NCBI GenBank assembly: GCA_000697665.1
Contig: KL197714.1
Location: 180,986 to 209,312, forward strand
Direction of reading: 5' to 3'
Length of the DNA: 28,327 bases
Origin: Jaapia argillacea MUCL 33604
Taxonomy: Eukaryota > Basidiomycota > Agaricomycetes > Jaapiales > Jaapiaceae
In this document: in pieces, positions 8,957-18,935 of the stretch
Numbering within the stretch: the first letter of the stretch is position 1
Layout: the number at the start of each line of letters is the position of its first letter
Translations under genes and position numbers: made by a program
The notes under the pieces: model-generated
The model's database searches: none
Told to the model about the DNA's origin: nothing
The model's input: the letters and a program-made list of their open reading frames with translations, nothing else

Positions 8957-10782
8957 ATGCCACGATATACCCCCCGCACTGCTCGCGCCCTCAAGATTAT
9001 CAAGGCCTATGTGAAGTTCATGAAGGACAACAAGCCCGCCTTCGACGAGCTCAGATTCGTAGGGCGACATATCCGAACACTCAACCACACCAGATGGGTG
9101 GACATTGTGGTCATTCCCTCAGCTTATCATCAATGTCCTCCATCAGCTTGTCTTCCTCTTCATCTACCCATTCCGATTCTTCTGACAGTGACAGCTCTGA
9201 TGCAGGTTGGGACAACTACGAGACAGAGGCCTCAGATGTATCTATCAGCATTCTGTTCGATGAGACTCTCGCCAACATGCCGGATTTACTACCAATTGGG
9301 GATGAGGACAAGGAGTGGGATGTGGATGGATCTGTGGGGTGGTCTTCTGGGGAGTCAAGCACTGGTTTGGAAAGTGATGGTGAGGATGGTGATGATGAGG
9401 GAAGTAGTTCAGAAGAAGAAGATGATGAGGACGACGATGTGAGACCATCACTCAGCATGGGTCGACATGTCCGTCACGAACTTGAGTCCATGTACACAAA
9501 TCGATATCAGATGCCACATGACCGCATGCCTCGCAGTCCTGCATTTCTCAACCATGTCCTTACGGTCCTCAAGACCTCTCGACCTGACCAGTTTCGAGAG
9601 AACCTGCAGGTCAACCCTACCACCTTCGACACCATCGTATGAGCTATCCAGAATGATCCCGTCTTCGCGAACGACTCACCCAACTCCCAGATTGTGGTTG
9701 AGACACAGCTTGCCATCGCACTCTACCGATTCGGTCACTATGGAAATGGGGCGGCACTTCAGCAGGTGGCTAACTGGGCAGGGGTAGCAAATGGTACCAT
9801 AGAGCTCGTGACGAGGCGTGTCATCACCGCAGTTCTTCAGCCAAACTTTTTGCGCACCGCAGTTCACTATCCAACACCTGAGGAGAAGGAAGTCGCAAAA
9901 GCCTGGGTTGAGAAGCACTCCTGCAAAGCCTGGCACGATGGATGGTGCCTCGTTGATGGCACTCTCGTTCCCCTCTACGACCGGCCGTATTGGTACGGCG
10001 AAAGTTATTTTGATCGCAAATGTAACTATTCCCTCAACATCCAGGTTTGTCTTTTCACCCTCTTTCAAATGGGATCTTCGTCGATGGCTAACAGCCATAC
10101 TAGATCATCTCCCTACCAAATCTCCAAATTATAGATTTCGGATTTGGCTTCACCGGTAGCACCCACAACAGAAGACTCGTTTAGCTCAGGAATACACGAC
10201 TGTACTGGAAGGTGGAGAGTTCATCTGGGCTGACTCTGCATATCCGGTCATTAATTTGCCTTGATGTAAAATTGTCGTACCCGCTCATACTACAACTAGC
10301 TTGCGACTTGGATGATATCACCTTATAAGAAGCCCAAATGAGACCTCCCGAACAACGATAAATTCAATAACCATGTCTCCATGGTTCGCATTAGGTCTGA
10401 GCATGCGATCGGCTACCTCAAGGGATGTTTTCAGTCACTGAAGAGTCTCCGAGTCAACATCAAGGATGCCACCTCTCACAAATTTGCGACATACTGGGTA
10501 GTGGCCTGTATTGCGACTCATGCCTTTGCAATGCATTGCAAGGAGGATGAGCGACAGGATGACTCAGATGATGGTGGCGTAGATGCTGACCCTTTTATTG
10601 CAGAAGGTTTGTCTTCGTCATTGGACTTGGAGGATAACACACGTCGTTTACCAGCCCGTCAACAACCAACAGGCACACGACTCCATGCAGCAAAGGTTCG
10701 ACGCGAGCAGCTGAAGGATGCACTCTTTCGTTCAAAAGATAGGAGAGCTCAACGACGAGCAGAGCGCCGGCTTCGTCGGTAG
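8957..10782 (+). pseudogene. PIF/Harbinger DDE transposase (DDE_Tnp_4 family), broken
   Basis: Endonuclease for cut-and-paste transposition. The N-terminal part after ATG 8957 changes frame near 9090 into a Ser- and Asp/Glu-rich stretch, so the start and first junction are uncertain. From about 9450 the frame reads RHELESMYTNRYQMPHDRMP, then QLAIALYRFGHYGNG and WVEKHSCKAWHDGWCLVDGT (first catalytic D in LVDGT). Introns: 10045-10103 (59 nt, CTAAC branch) and 10247-10299 (53 nt, GTCATT donor). After splicing: QIISLPNLQIIDFGFGFTGS, ADSAYP, then VRIRSEHAIGYLKGCFQSL (catalytic E). Damage: TGA at 9640-9642 and 10339-10341, both best read as former CGA, and a frame-changing deletion near 10166-10173 that removes the segment after GSTHN, where relatives carry the second catalytic D. 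The C-terminus is Arg-rich. Confidence 0.85.
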
Positions 10783-10930
10783 TTCAACACTCTCAGACAG
10801 TGTAGAATTCGCTTAAAAACACTTTGGCAAATTCAATACATAGATAAATCTTAACTGAATAGGTTTGTAGGGAATGGGAGAATGAAATGCATGGTGAATA
10901 AGTATGCGCTTGTGAGCCACATCGAACCTC

Positions 10931-12671
10931 CTACATATTTCCATCTGAAGTCCCTCCCATGACCGGACCCATGTCGAAACCTCCAAAGTGATTGGCTGTC
11001 CCCTGGGGAGAGCCAACTGCATTGCCCTCATACGAGCTGGAGCCATTGCTATGGCTTCCCAGAGAGTACGGAGTGTTGGGCATTGAGGGCCAGTCGTCGG
11101 GGATGGAGTGCTGAGAATGAGGGTGATGGGAATGAACATGCCAATCCGGGGTTGATAACGAATGATTGGGCAGTTGACTTGGCCCCGCAACTGAAGGACC
11201 AGTCTGTCCCAGTGAAGACTGAAGTCTCGCCATCTGGAGCAAGTGTAAGTGCTTCATCTGCAGCGTCTTCAACTCCAGCTGTTGGCGGAGTCGGACTTGC
11301 TTGAGCTCCTTCTTCGCATCGATCTTCTTGATGTCGACCTCCAATTTCTTGATCGCCTTTGTCTTCTGAAGATCGAGCTGCATCTGACGGGTCTTCTCCT
11401 CCAATAGGGCGATTTGTTCAAAGTCAGCAATCCCCTTCATCTTTTTGGTCTTCTGAGGCGGAGCAGGGGCAGAGACTCCAGGACAAGCAGGAGTCTTCTT
11501 GGGGGCTTGAGGAGCGGCAGTCAAAGGGGGTTTCATCGAAGCTCGAGCACCTTCTGTCTTTGGCTTCTTCGTCACAGCAGCGCCAAATTCAATCTCACTC
11601 TCGCTGCTATCATCCGACAACACCACCAGAGTGCTTGATGGCTTCATTGCAAGACCTGTGCTCTTTTTCACCTCTGTAACCTCGATGCCACCGTCCTCTT
11701 GCCCCAGATCACTCTGCTCCCCATCCTCGTGACCCTCGCTGCTATCACCAAAGCCTTGGTCGTCAACGCCGCTCGTCGTGTCACTAATGGTGAGATCTTC
11801 GCCTCCAGTACCAGGAATGACCACACCAAAGTCGAAGTCACTCTGGCTATTCCCTAGGCCAGTGGGGACAAGGTTCGGGCATTGAGCAATAAGCTCTCGC
11901 ATCTCGAAGTACCACGGGGCTTTGAGTTCATCCCAGACCTGTTCTGGAATATCGACCATCAAGACCAAATGACTTGGATAGCATTCAAGGGCAGAAAACC
12001 TACTCCACTTATCTGTGAAGGTGTTATCGTCGGTCATATTAATCTGTTCAGCTTTCATAATGCCAGCGCCAGTTTCCCTGAGGATTGTGTTTCCCTTCCG
12101 AGTTATCTCTGTCATCCTGCCACAAGTTAAGTTCGACATGGACTGTGATATCAACCTGATCATATCACGTACTTCGAAAGCCTATTCTTGATCTTGTTGC
12201 ACCATACTGTCTTGTCCTTGGGAAGGCCCTGTGCAGCTCAGTGGAAGGCTATCTTGTAATCATCGTGATTGGCAAAGAGAGCCACGCAAACTGCCCAGTA
12301 GTGCTCTGTTTTCGTCTTCCCACCATTCCTACGTTGGTTCGGACCCTCAGGTGGAAACAAGCCCCTCTTAATCACAGGATCATCACTGATGGCCCCAATC
12401 ATGGACCAGCTTAACTTGGCCTCGTCGCCGTCCCATCTATGTCACAATCACAATCATCAAGAAGCTAGCCTTACAAAGTTATGGTTGCTTACTTCACAAT
12501 TAGCCTCCCACCTTCCTCATCGTCAGCTTGAGGTTCGACTGGGTTGTTGTCACTATCGGGGTTGTTGTTGTCAGCTTTTGCAGAGGGTTTACACTTCCTC
12601 TTGGCAGGTTCTTGGGATGGCGTAGATGCCGTGACTGCTTTGGTAATGGGAGCTCGGGTTTTAGGTGCCAT
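10931..12671 (-). pseudogene. Myb/SANT-like Harbinger accessory DNA-binding protein, one nonsense codon
   Basis: Four exons, 12671-12493, 12436-12173, 12116-12004 and 11943-10931, with GT-AG introns of 56, 56 and 60 nt, join into 523 codons with phases that close exactly. Residues 1-60 are basic and Pro/Ala-rich (MAPKTRAPITKAV). Residues about 62-150 hold a trihelix/Myb-like region (LSWSMIGAISDDP, KRGLFPPEGPNQ, NKIKNRLSKMTEITR, ETGAGI) as in accessory proteins of fungal Harbinger elements. Then comes WYFEMRELIAQCPNLVPTGL, an acidic region, and a long Lys/Glu/Gln coiled coil at about 359-430. The end is Ser/His/Gly-rich. A single TGA at 12238-12240 (codon 126, inside FH*AAQGLPKD) interrupts it and is probably CGA to TGA. 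In PIF/Harbinger elements such proteins recruit the transposase to the element ends and help its nuclear entry. Confidence 0.8.
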
Positions 12672-12928
12672 CGAAGCAGAGGACGTGAAAGCAGGAGGTT
12701 ACAGGGTTGAGTGTCGTATAGATTAGCCAAAAACTTCAGTTGAATTAAATCAAATCTATATAACTATGACTGAGTTGACCGTGTCCAATGCTTGAAGAAC
12801 CATGATTCTGCACGTTGTTGCACCTCTCGAGTCGAAACAGTGATTCCAGCGATTCTGCAAGAATCGTGATTCTGGGAGCGAAAATCAAACTCAGAATCAG
12901 CACATGGGATCGAGCGAGAATCGTCGAG
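12672..12928. promoter_or_regulatory. right subterminal region of the Harbinger element with GATTC/GAATC repeats
   Basis: Non-coding. The motif GATTC or its complement GAATC recurs about eight times between 12800 and 12935 (for example GATTCTGCAAGAATCGTGAT and GAGAATCGTCGAGAATCG). The left end at 8795-8850 also carries GATTCC, GATTCTG and AGAATCGG. Such subterminal arrays are where Harbinger Myb-like and transposase proteins bind; the role here is inference. It also contains the promoter of the Myb-like gene. Confidence 0.45.
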
Positions 12929-12951
12929 AATCGTCCACTCTGACCTCCCCT
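12929..12951 (-). repeat. right terminal inverted repeat of the Harbinger element
   Basis: Reverse complement of the left terminus with one mismatch (G for C at position 16). It is followed by AGT, identical to the triplet before the left end. Confidence 0.88.
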
Positions 12952-12954
12952 AGT

Positions 12955-13359
12955 GTTCCCCTTTCGTTCCTATCCTGATGTATTAGTTTCAGTTCGTTCC
13001 AATTTGATTTCTTCATTTTCCTATCATTTTAGTTAGTTTCTGTCACACATCCTACAGTTAGTTTCGTCGTATCGCGTCCTTAGATTTCCGAGTAGTCCGA
13101 CCCGATCCCCGACGTTTCGGACACCTGCACAAGTACTCGCCATAGCGCACCCTCCCCTCAGGATTACTCCTCCACTATCGCTGTGTCAAGTCGAGTTTCC
13201 CTTTGTGTTCCAATTACTGGACACATCATTTCCAGACCTTACCTAGTCTGTCCTACACATTCCCACATCCTGAAACACTGATCCCTCCCGTTCTTCAATT
13301 CTCATTGAAGATGAACAACCTACCCTCTCTTGGAACTTACGCACCCTGAGTACCCCACA
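12955..13359. mobile_element. right part of the LTR-like element
   Basis: Continues the LTR-like sequence after the Harbinger insertion and ends in CCCCACA next to the NLR-L start fragment. No open frame of note. GC/AT texture is like the left part (TTCGTTCC and TCCGA words). Confidence 0.5.
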
Positions 13360-13379
13360 TCGGTAGTGGTTTGATTCAT
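13360..13379 (-). pseudogene. NLR-L start codon and first codons (displaced 5' fragment)
   Basis: Reading leftwards from 13379: ATG AAT CAA ACC ACT ACC, identical to the first six codons of NLR-R (MNQTTT), after which the LTR-like element begins. Upstream of the ATG, 13380-13417 matches the 5' flank of NLR-R (ACAGAATCAATC and TCC-ACAAACA shared). This fixes the position of the true NLR-L start and shows that the rest of its exon 1 lies 5.76 kb away at 7597. Confidence 0.85.
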
Positions 13380-13420
13380 AGCGATTGATTTGATTGATTC
13401 TGTGATGTTTGTTGGAAATG

Positions 13421-13450
13421 CTAAGATAGGCCTCATGCAAACACGATTAG
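13421..13450 (+). repeat. left 30-bp terminal inverted repeat
   Basis: Exact 30 bp inverted match to 14341-14370. Confidence 0.85.
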
Positions 13451-13538
13451 GTGTGACAACGTGTGACCATCACATGAAGTGCAGGACTCCAAAACCACAG
13501 TGAACAAGCTAACCCAGAAAAGAAAGTGACAGCAACAA

Positions 13539-13604
13539 GAATCGAACCCAAGCCTGCCGGAAAAGCAAGACAAAAAGTAGTCAAAGTCAACAACTACTGA
13601 GCCA
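13539..13604 (-). promoter_or_regulatory. tRNA-like Pol III A and B boxes (possible SINE head)
   Basis: On the minus strand TGGCTCAGTAG (13604-13594) fits an internal A box and GGTTCGATTC (13548-13539) fits a B box, about 45 nt apart. A seven-base GCCTTCG precedes the A box as an acceptor stem would, but the 3' partner stem and the D and T stems do not pair well, so it is not a functional tRNA. It may be a tRNA-derived SINE head or a chance match. Confidence 0.3.
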
Positions 13605-14340
13605 CGAAGGCATACAAAGGAAAGCAATGCAGTGTTATATGATGCCGTGGGCTTGGCTGCCCTGCAAATTCACCTAAATTCATCCCCTTAGCTTGTTCCG
13701 TAACTCATTAAGTTCCTTGCTCAAGGCATCGAGCATGGTGTGGGTGGTTTGGGTGGGTGTGTTGCACATACCAAGCCTACACAGTCATGTAATGCCGCAT
13801 TACCTTACTTCATGTGCCTATGTAGATGAGTTGTTGTTGCTGCAGATCTTTTTTGGTTTTTTTTCCGCAAGGCTTGCGTTTGATCCCCTGTTGTTGCCGC
13901 CATTACATAATTGATGTCCACAATGTCAGCAGCCACAAATGGACTAGCATCGGAACCTGTGGCCAGCCACGGGAAACACAAGCGCTCCATTGCTTGCCAG
14001 GGCTTGCAAAGTCACGTGTCTGTGCGTGAGAGCTCCATCGCTCACCAAGGCTCACGAAGGAGCACGCGTGCTTCTTCCGTATTATCTAATACCAGTTTTT
14101 CCCACGCACTTCCTTTAGTCAATGGTAGGATTTCGGGGTCTCTTTGCCACACCGATTCTGAGGCCTATTCACCTAATAACTTGCTCCCCATTGTGTTTAA
14201 AAGAAATCAGCTTCCTGGGGCCCCTTGGAAACTGTGCTATTGATTATTGACAGGAAGCACTTTTTTTGATTTCATAGTGTAGACGAAGTTATTAGGACGA
14301 AAACGCTCCTCACCAAACGTGACAAAAAAGTCACGTGAAG

Positions 14341-14370
14341 CTAATCGTGTTTGCATGAGGCCTATCTTAG
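14341..14370 (-). repeat. right 30-bp terminal inverted repeat
   Basis: Exact inverted match to 13421-13450. The palindrome arm resumes immediately after it. Confidence 0.85.
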
Positions 14371-14371
14371 A

Positions 14372-17300
14372 GGTTGAGGACAAGCGGCTGGTCTGATCCC
14401 GATTAGGCCGCCACGTCAGCTTTCCTTCCGCTCCACGTTGTCGCGCCCTTCGTTGCCGATAGAGCCTTTCCTCTGGAGAACGGCGTCGACACTGGTGAGA
14501 TGGACTTGACAAGGCGGTGAAGATTCTCGTCCCTTCTTCTCTTAGTTGTTCTCGTGAGTAGTTCATCACCCCCATTTTTCGTGGAGTCACTAACGCGTAC
14601 CACCTTTGCCTTGCCTGTTATAGACCTAGAGAGAATCGCCATCGCTTACCTTCCGAATTGTTATGTTCGACGAGTCCTCACTGTATTCTAACATCTACTC
14701 CGAAGACACATGCTTTCCGAATTGAATGTCCCCTCCATCGTACTCCCCACATCTCGTGCAAAGACCCAACCGACATCCCGCCAACACCCTCGCGCACGAA
14801 ATTCGGTATCGCCGTGAGCAGGACGTAGCGCTGGTTATGGTATCTATGGCTTGGTGAGTACGACTCTTGGCACAGCGCGTGTTTACAGGGTGCTGACGTC
14901 CCTCGTTCTTGTGGATGCGTTGAATAGAAAGGGTAGCAATCGGAGGCCTCGATCACCGTCACGATACGTGCCGGCCATTCTATCAGTCCATCCTATCGAC
15001 AACATAGGGACGATCGGTGTTCTTATATTGCGTGGCCAAGCTCTCTCCGCTTACGCAATCGGTCGACCTCAAGATTATGGACTCCGATGAGGAACGCAGG
15101 CATCCAGCACCAGGTCGAGTTTCTCTGCGAGCGTGGTGGATCTCTGCAGCCCCAGTCGGAGAATATCCCAGCGGGTTCCTTTCATCGACCCGGACTCTCG
15201 TTTGGTACGCTCTCGCTCCTAATCGCGGTGAATTTGACTCATCTTGTCCCACCGCAGAACCTTGATACCACCACCCATTCGAGAATCCACGATCCTCACT
15301 CGAATTCACCGCGATCATCCCCCTCCTCTACGGCGCTCTCCGCCGTACACACCTTGTAGACTCGCAACGTTCTTCATATCGTTTTCGGTTCGAGATCTCT
15401 TCATACCAAGCACAAGACTCCGTGCTCTCTATTTCACTACAGCTCGATACTCGATCAATGCAGGCGCCCTAAGCAGAATCTGGAATCGTGTGGCCAGTCA
15501 TTCCTTTCAATGAACGAGAGGACGATGGGTGCCGTCCAGGGTTGTGTGCTGTGAGGGATTGTCGATACGGTCTCTCTCCGTGAGTATCCGATTCGCATCT
15601 CGACAATCCGTGGATATTGACTGTGTATGTTTTGTTAGGCTGTGATTCCGAAACTACGTTGTCTCCTTCTCGAGGATATGTCAATTTCGGTCGCCATTTT
15701 CGGGACACCGCATGCTGAAGTCGAATATTCGAAACAACAAATTATGGATTCGTATTGGTTTTAATGACAGACTTGATGAGCCTAGTACGACGGTAGTCAC
15801 GGCTACACAACCATCGGTTATGCCAACGAAACAGGACCATCCCTCGCCCAACCATCCAAGTCGATCTGTTGCCAAAGCGAAACCTATAGGCAACGTCCTC
15901 CATAACTCGACCGTGCCCACCCTCGATCAATGTCCTGTCAAAAGTGCTGGACTCAAGAAAAAGCGGAGTTCTCGCCAACGATCCCCGAGGCGAGGGAACG
16001 GAGAACTTGAGCCCTGATGGGCGGCGGAACTGAACTGCATGGTGTAGATAGTTGGGCAAGGGTGAGGGATATGTTTTTGCTTCGTCATCGGCATGGGAGC
16101 GGCGGTGGGGTGTTAAATGAGTTAGAGTTAGGTGCCAAATATAACGTGTCGTTTAGATAACTGGTGAGACTCGTTGGATTGAGAATCTCACCTTGCCCGT
16201 AATCTCACCTCCGACAACTCCCTTTCGAGTTGGCCTTGGTTGATTGCTTCATGTTGGTGTCGCCACCTTGAGGAGGATGTCGTTTCGCAAAGCGAGGGTG
16301 GAGACGAAGAGCGCTGTGGGGATCAGCAAGATCGATGCATCCCACCAACTCGGTTGGTGGAGCGAGTGAAGGAACTGCGAACGGGAAGTTGTGTCAGATC
16401 CCATTGGGGACGGAATGCATTAACCTGAGTGTCCTCGGCGGTTGGATAGACTGGCCCATAAACTCGGTCCATACGCTGATGTCGAGATGGTGGCAAGGAC
16501 AACGAGCTTCGAATCAAGAACGTCTGGGACTGAAACCAAGGGTGCTGCAGCGAAAGGTTGGCACAAAGCTGCGTGACGAATCAGGATCAAGTGCAGAGGG
16601 GATGAGTTTTGCTTATCTTATCTTATCTAAGTTGTTCAACGTTCGACACCTACAGCCACTGCAGCAAGACGACGCCTTTCCCCACCCTTCCCTGGACCAA
16701 TCGTCGTCCAACATTCAACATTCACAGCCACCCCAGCACAATGACACCCTCCATCATTCCCTAGGCCAATTGTCACCATCAACACTGTGTTCAACTGCTC
16801 CCATATGCATCCAAATCTGCAGACTCTTCTCCCATTTACTGTCGCCTCATCTGCCGCATGTATGGACGAAGCCATCGCATTCCTGCATTCTCCTGTTGGT
16901 CAACGATCTAGTCAAATTAGCGTCGGCTGAAGAGACTCCGAGGATTTTAGGTGTGTCTCGTTTCTCTTCTGCTCAACGTGTCTGCGCGCTGACTTCACCC
17001 AAGCGGTCCCTCTGACCATCCTTCCCATTTACTCAGGCCCGAGTTGCGGTTCCCAAGCTTTTCCTGCACTTCTTCGCCGATTGATTCTTTCTTCTAGCCA
17101 TTCCTGGTTTCAGAGCCGCGACGACTTGGTACATAGCCAGACTACCTCCCCACCCATCAACGCAGAGTGCAATCAATTGCTTAAGGCAATATTATGAGCG
17201 CGACACCTCCTTCCTACCTCCCCAATCCTCAAAACGTCGTTCGAATATACCCTATGGGATGTTGGTGAAGGATCGAGAAGAAATCGGCCGTGGGTTGGCT

Positions 17301-18040
17301 AGATACTCAGTGTCTGGTGAGGAGGATGCAGAGGTGAATTTGGGTTCGACGCCGAGATACAAGGTATGATCGGTTTGATTATCTATCCGTTGAGACACTT
17401 ACAATATATGATAGCTCGAAGTGTTCGCCTCTCCTCAGGGGGGTGCGATGCCGGAGCGATGTTCGCCACTTTCCCAACATTGATCTTCGCGGCTATCGGA
17501 AGATGTGTCGTCACACGCCGGTGGCTCGCGCAGCATATATGCAGGTATGAACACCTCCAGACATCCTATTTTCCGTCCCTTTATCTGATCAGTTGCCTGT
17601 GTCCGCTATACAGATTATTTCAGGTTTGTATTACAACTATATCCAACCTGCTCATTCTATCGAGAGAGCTTGGCGACGGGTTGTGAAGCTGAAGATGGGC
17701 TTGGTCGCCGTGGAGCTCGCTTGAGGGACTGAGTGCATTGCGAGCTGTCTTGAAGGGTACGGGTACTCGAGTTATTCATGCTCGCTGGTTACGGTATTCA
17801 CTCGCCTCGATGGACTTCGGAATTTCAGGCCATGCTTCTCACCATCCTCCAAGACACCATCAAAGTTTTCTATTCTCTGCTCTCTCCGCCTTTCTCTCCT
17901 CCATTCCGCAGCAATCGCAATTTCCCTCGAACTTCGCTTCTTCTCGTCCCTCTTCGACACTCGAAAGTACGAACAGCTGGGCTTCTCGCTGGTGATCCAT
18001 TGAAGGGCGCTGTGCAGAGATTGTGGAAGTGGATCGAAAC
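14372..18040 (+). pseudogene. gene X, left copy ('X-L'), unidentified and broken, with upstream region
   Basis: This 3.67 kb is an inverted homologue of 21092-24697. About 14372-14900 matches the region between X-R and NLR-R and is promoter-like. Beyond it, frames conserved between the copies include SLRAWWISAAPVGEYPSGF (about 15120), HKLGPYADVEMVARTTSF (about 16460) and SNIPYGMLVKDREEIGR (17241-17291), then an intron-like GTATGATC...GATAG before FASPQ and FATFPTLIFAAIGR. Frames shift repeatedly and stops intervene, for example TAA before PECPRRLD near 16422, so it cannot be translated as one protein even allowing for small introns. Orientation away from the NLR start gives a head-to-head pair. 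I cannot name the family. The opposite strand has ORFs but no better conservation. Confidence 0.5.
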
Positions 18041-18740
18041 GGCGCTGACTTTCCTTTCCGTAAACGGTGGTTGAGCGGTTGGTGATATTGGTGATAGTTG
18101 GATGCAAAGGATGGGTCGAAAGAGACTGTCGTCGGCTTCTTGGCATAGACTGTGTGTCCATCCTTCCTGTATGCCTCCCCGTTCTGAATGCGAGATATGC
18201 GGTTTTCGCAGATTCCTACTTTCATCCTCCAGCGGTAGTCATCACCCACCGTGGGCGATATCTCCCTCTCAGCCTTGATTCCAGGCCGTAGCATACTCTA
18301 TGTTGAGTCTCACTCGAAGCTTCTCGGGTTCCTCGCAGGCTTTCCGTCGCTCCGGACTCAGCAGGGTGTACTGTCCGTCGAACAAGTCTCTCCTTCAAGA
18401 ACGGATTTTGCTTTCACTGACCAGATCCATGATGCTCATGAAGAAGCTTCTATCGGTCAGTGCTCAATCCGAAAGTCCTTCCACTCAATCTCAATCTATT
18501 ATCTCCTCTTATTGCACATGTACCACGCACCCCTTCGATCATTCACAAACTCGCCGGCACAGCGTTACTCGGCAACAGCTACCTGGTCAACCTGTCTGCG
18601 GTTCCAAGACGACTCCCTCTCCCCACCATTTCCGTAGGCCAATCGTTCCTCACCAACACGGACACGGGATCTTCTCCTACCAAATGAATCCTGTCTTCTC
18701 CCCGCGTCAGGCTTGGATATCAACGGGCTGGACGCAGTCG
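18041..18740. other. spacer at the palindrome centre, left part
   Basis: Unique sequence between the two X arms. Several overlapping plus-strand frames (about 18251-18770) are Ser/Thr/Pro-rich and show no domain. Given the neighbouring X-like fragment at 18750 this may be an older, more diverged X copy, but no alignment can be defended here. Confidence 0.3.
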
Positions 18741-18749
18741 TCGTTCCTG

Positions 18750-18935
18750 CGTTCTTGTGTTGGTCAATGATCCATTCTCCATAGCAGCTGTTGAACAGAC
18801 CACTCAGTTTGCGACGGACCTCGCTAGTGTCGACTTAAGTGAGCGTCGTTACTCTTCTCTTTCCTCTCGTCTGCTCAGCATGCTGACTTTACCTAAGCGC
18901 TGCCCCACACTCTGACTAACCCATCAGTCCACTCA
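18750..18935 (+). pseudogene. third fragment resembling gene X
   Basis: Bases 18750-18770 are identical to the reverse complement of 22244-22264 in X-R (21 bp, containing CTTGTGTTGGTCAATG). The match continues loosely through a splice-like region to CTGACTTTACC(T/C)AAGCG near 18890. X-L has the same block in weaker form at about 16885-17010. In the frame shared with X-R it reads CVLVLVNDP, against RVLVLVNGP. It indicates that X-like sequence was present more than twice at this locus. Confidence 0.4.

Larger units (their letters stand above)
8762..12951. mobile_element. PIF/Harbinger-type DNA transposon, 4.19 kb
   Basis: Bounded by inverted termini AGGGGAGGTCAGAGT(C/G)GACGATT, 22 of 23 positions matching, and flanked on both sides by AGT (8759-8761 and 12952-12954), a 3 bp target duplication. 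It encodes the two proteins expected of PIF/Harbinger elements, arranged convergently: a DDE transposase (plus strand) and a Myb/SANT-like DNA-binding partner (minus strand). Both carry nonsense changes, so this copy is probably not autonomous, but the ends look intact and could still be mobilised in trans. It is inserted in the LTR-like element, so it arrived after it. Confidence 0.88.
7598..13359. mobile_element. LTR-like insertion splitting NLR-L exon 1, carrying a nested transposon
   Basis: NLR-R has an uninterrupted ACTACCGTACCAAAT. In NLR-L the two halves lie at 13360 and 7597, with 5.76 kb between them. The inserted sequence begins TGTGGGGAAC and ends GTACCCCACA, the TG...CA inverted termini typical of LTRs. 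Removing the nested Harbinger element (8762-12951) leaves about 1.57 kb, suitable for a solo LTR. A TATAAAA box lies inside. No gag, pol or second LTR is seen, and flanking 5-mers (TTCCA and TCGGT) do not match as a target duplication, so a non-autonomous TIR element is an alternative. The insertion boundary itself is well supported by comparison with NLR-R. Confidence 0.65.
13421..14370. mobile_element. 950-bp non-autonomous element with perfect 30-bp terminal inverted repeats
   Basis: Bases 13421-13450 (CTAAGATAGGCCTCATGCAA...) are the exact reverse complement of 14341-14370. The element separates the NLR-L 5' flank from the rest of the palindrome arm and has no counterpart in the right arm, so it is an insertion. 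No transposase frame is present; short open frames inside have no recognisable domain. No clear target duplication: the ends CTAAG and CTTAG are near-palindromic, so the exact boundary is ambiguous. It is too long for a classical MITE but MITE-like in plan. Confidence 0.75.

Noticed and set aside
9216-9458. Poly-Ser open frame on the minus strand
   Set aside because: Antisense of the Asp/Glu-rich N-terminal region of the Harbinger transposase.
7593-13364. Target-site duplication of the LTR-like element
   Set aside because: The 5 bp flanks TTCCA and TCGGT do not match, so LTR identity rests on the TG...CA termini, size and TATA box only.
13535-13611. A functional tRNA gene on the minus strand
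   Set aside because: A and B boxes fit, but acceptor, D and T stems do not pair; reported only as a Pol III-like promoter.
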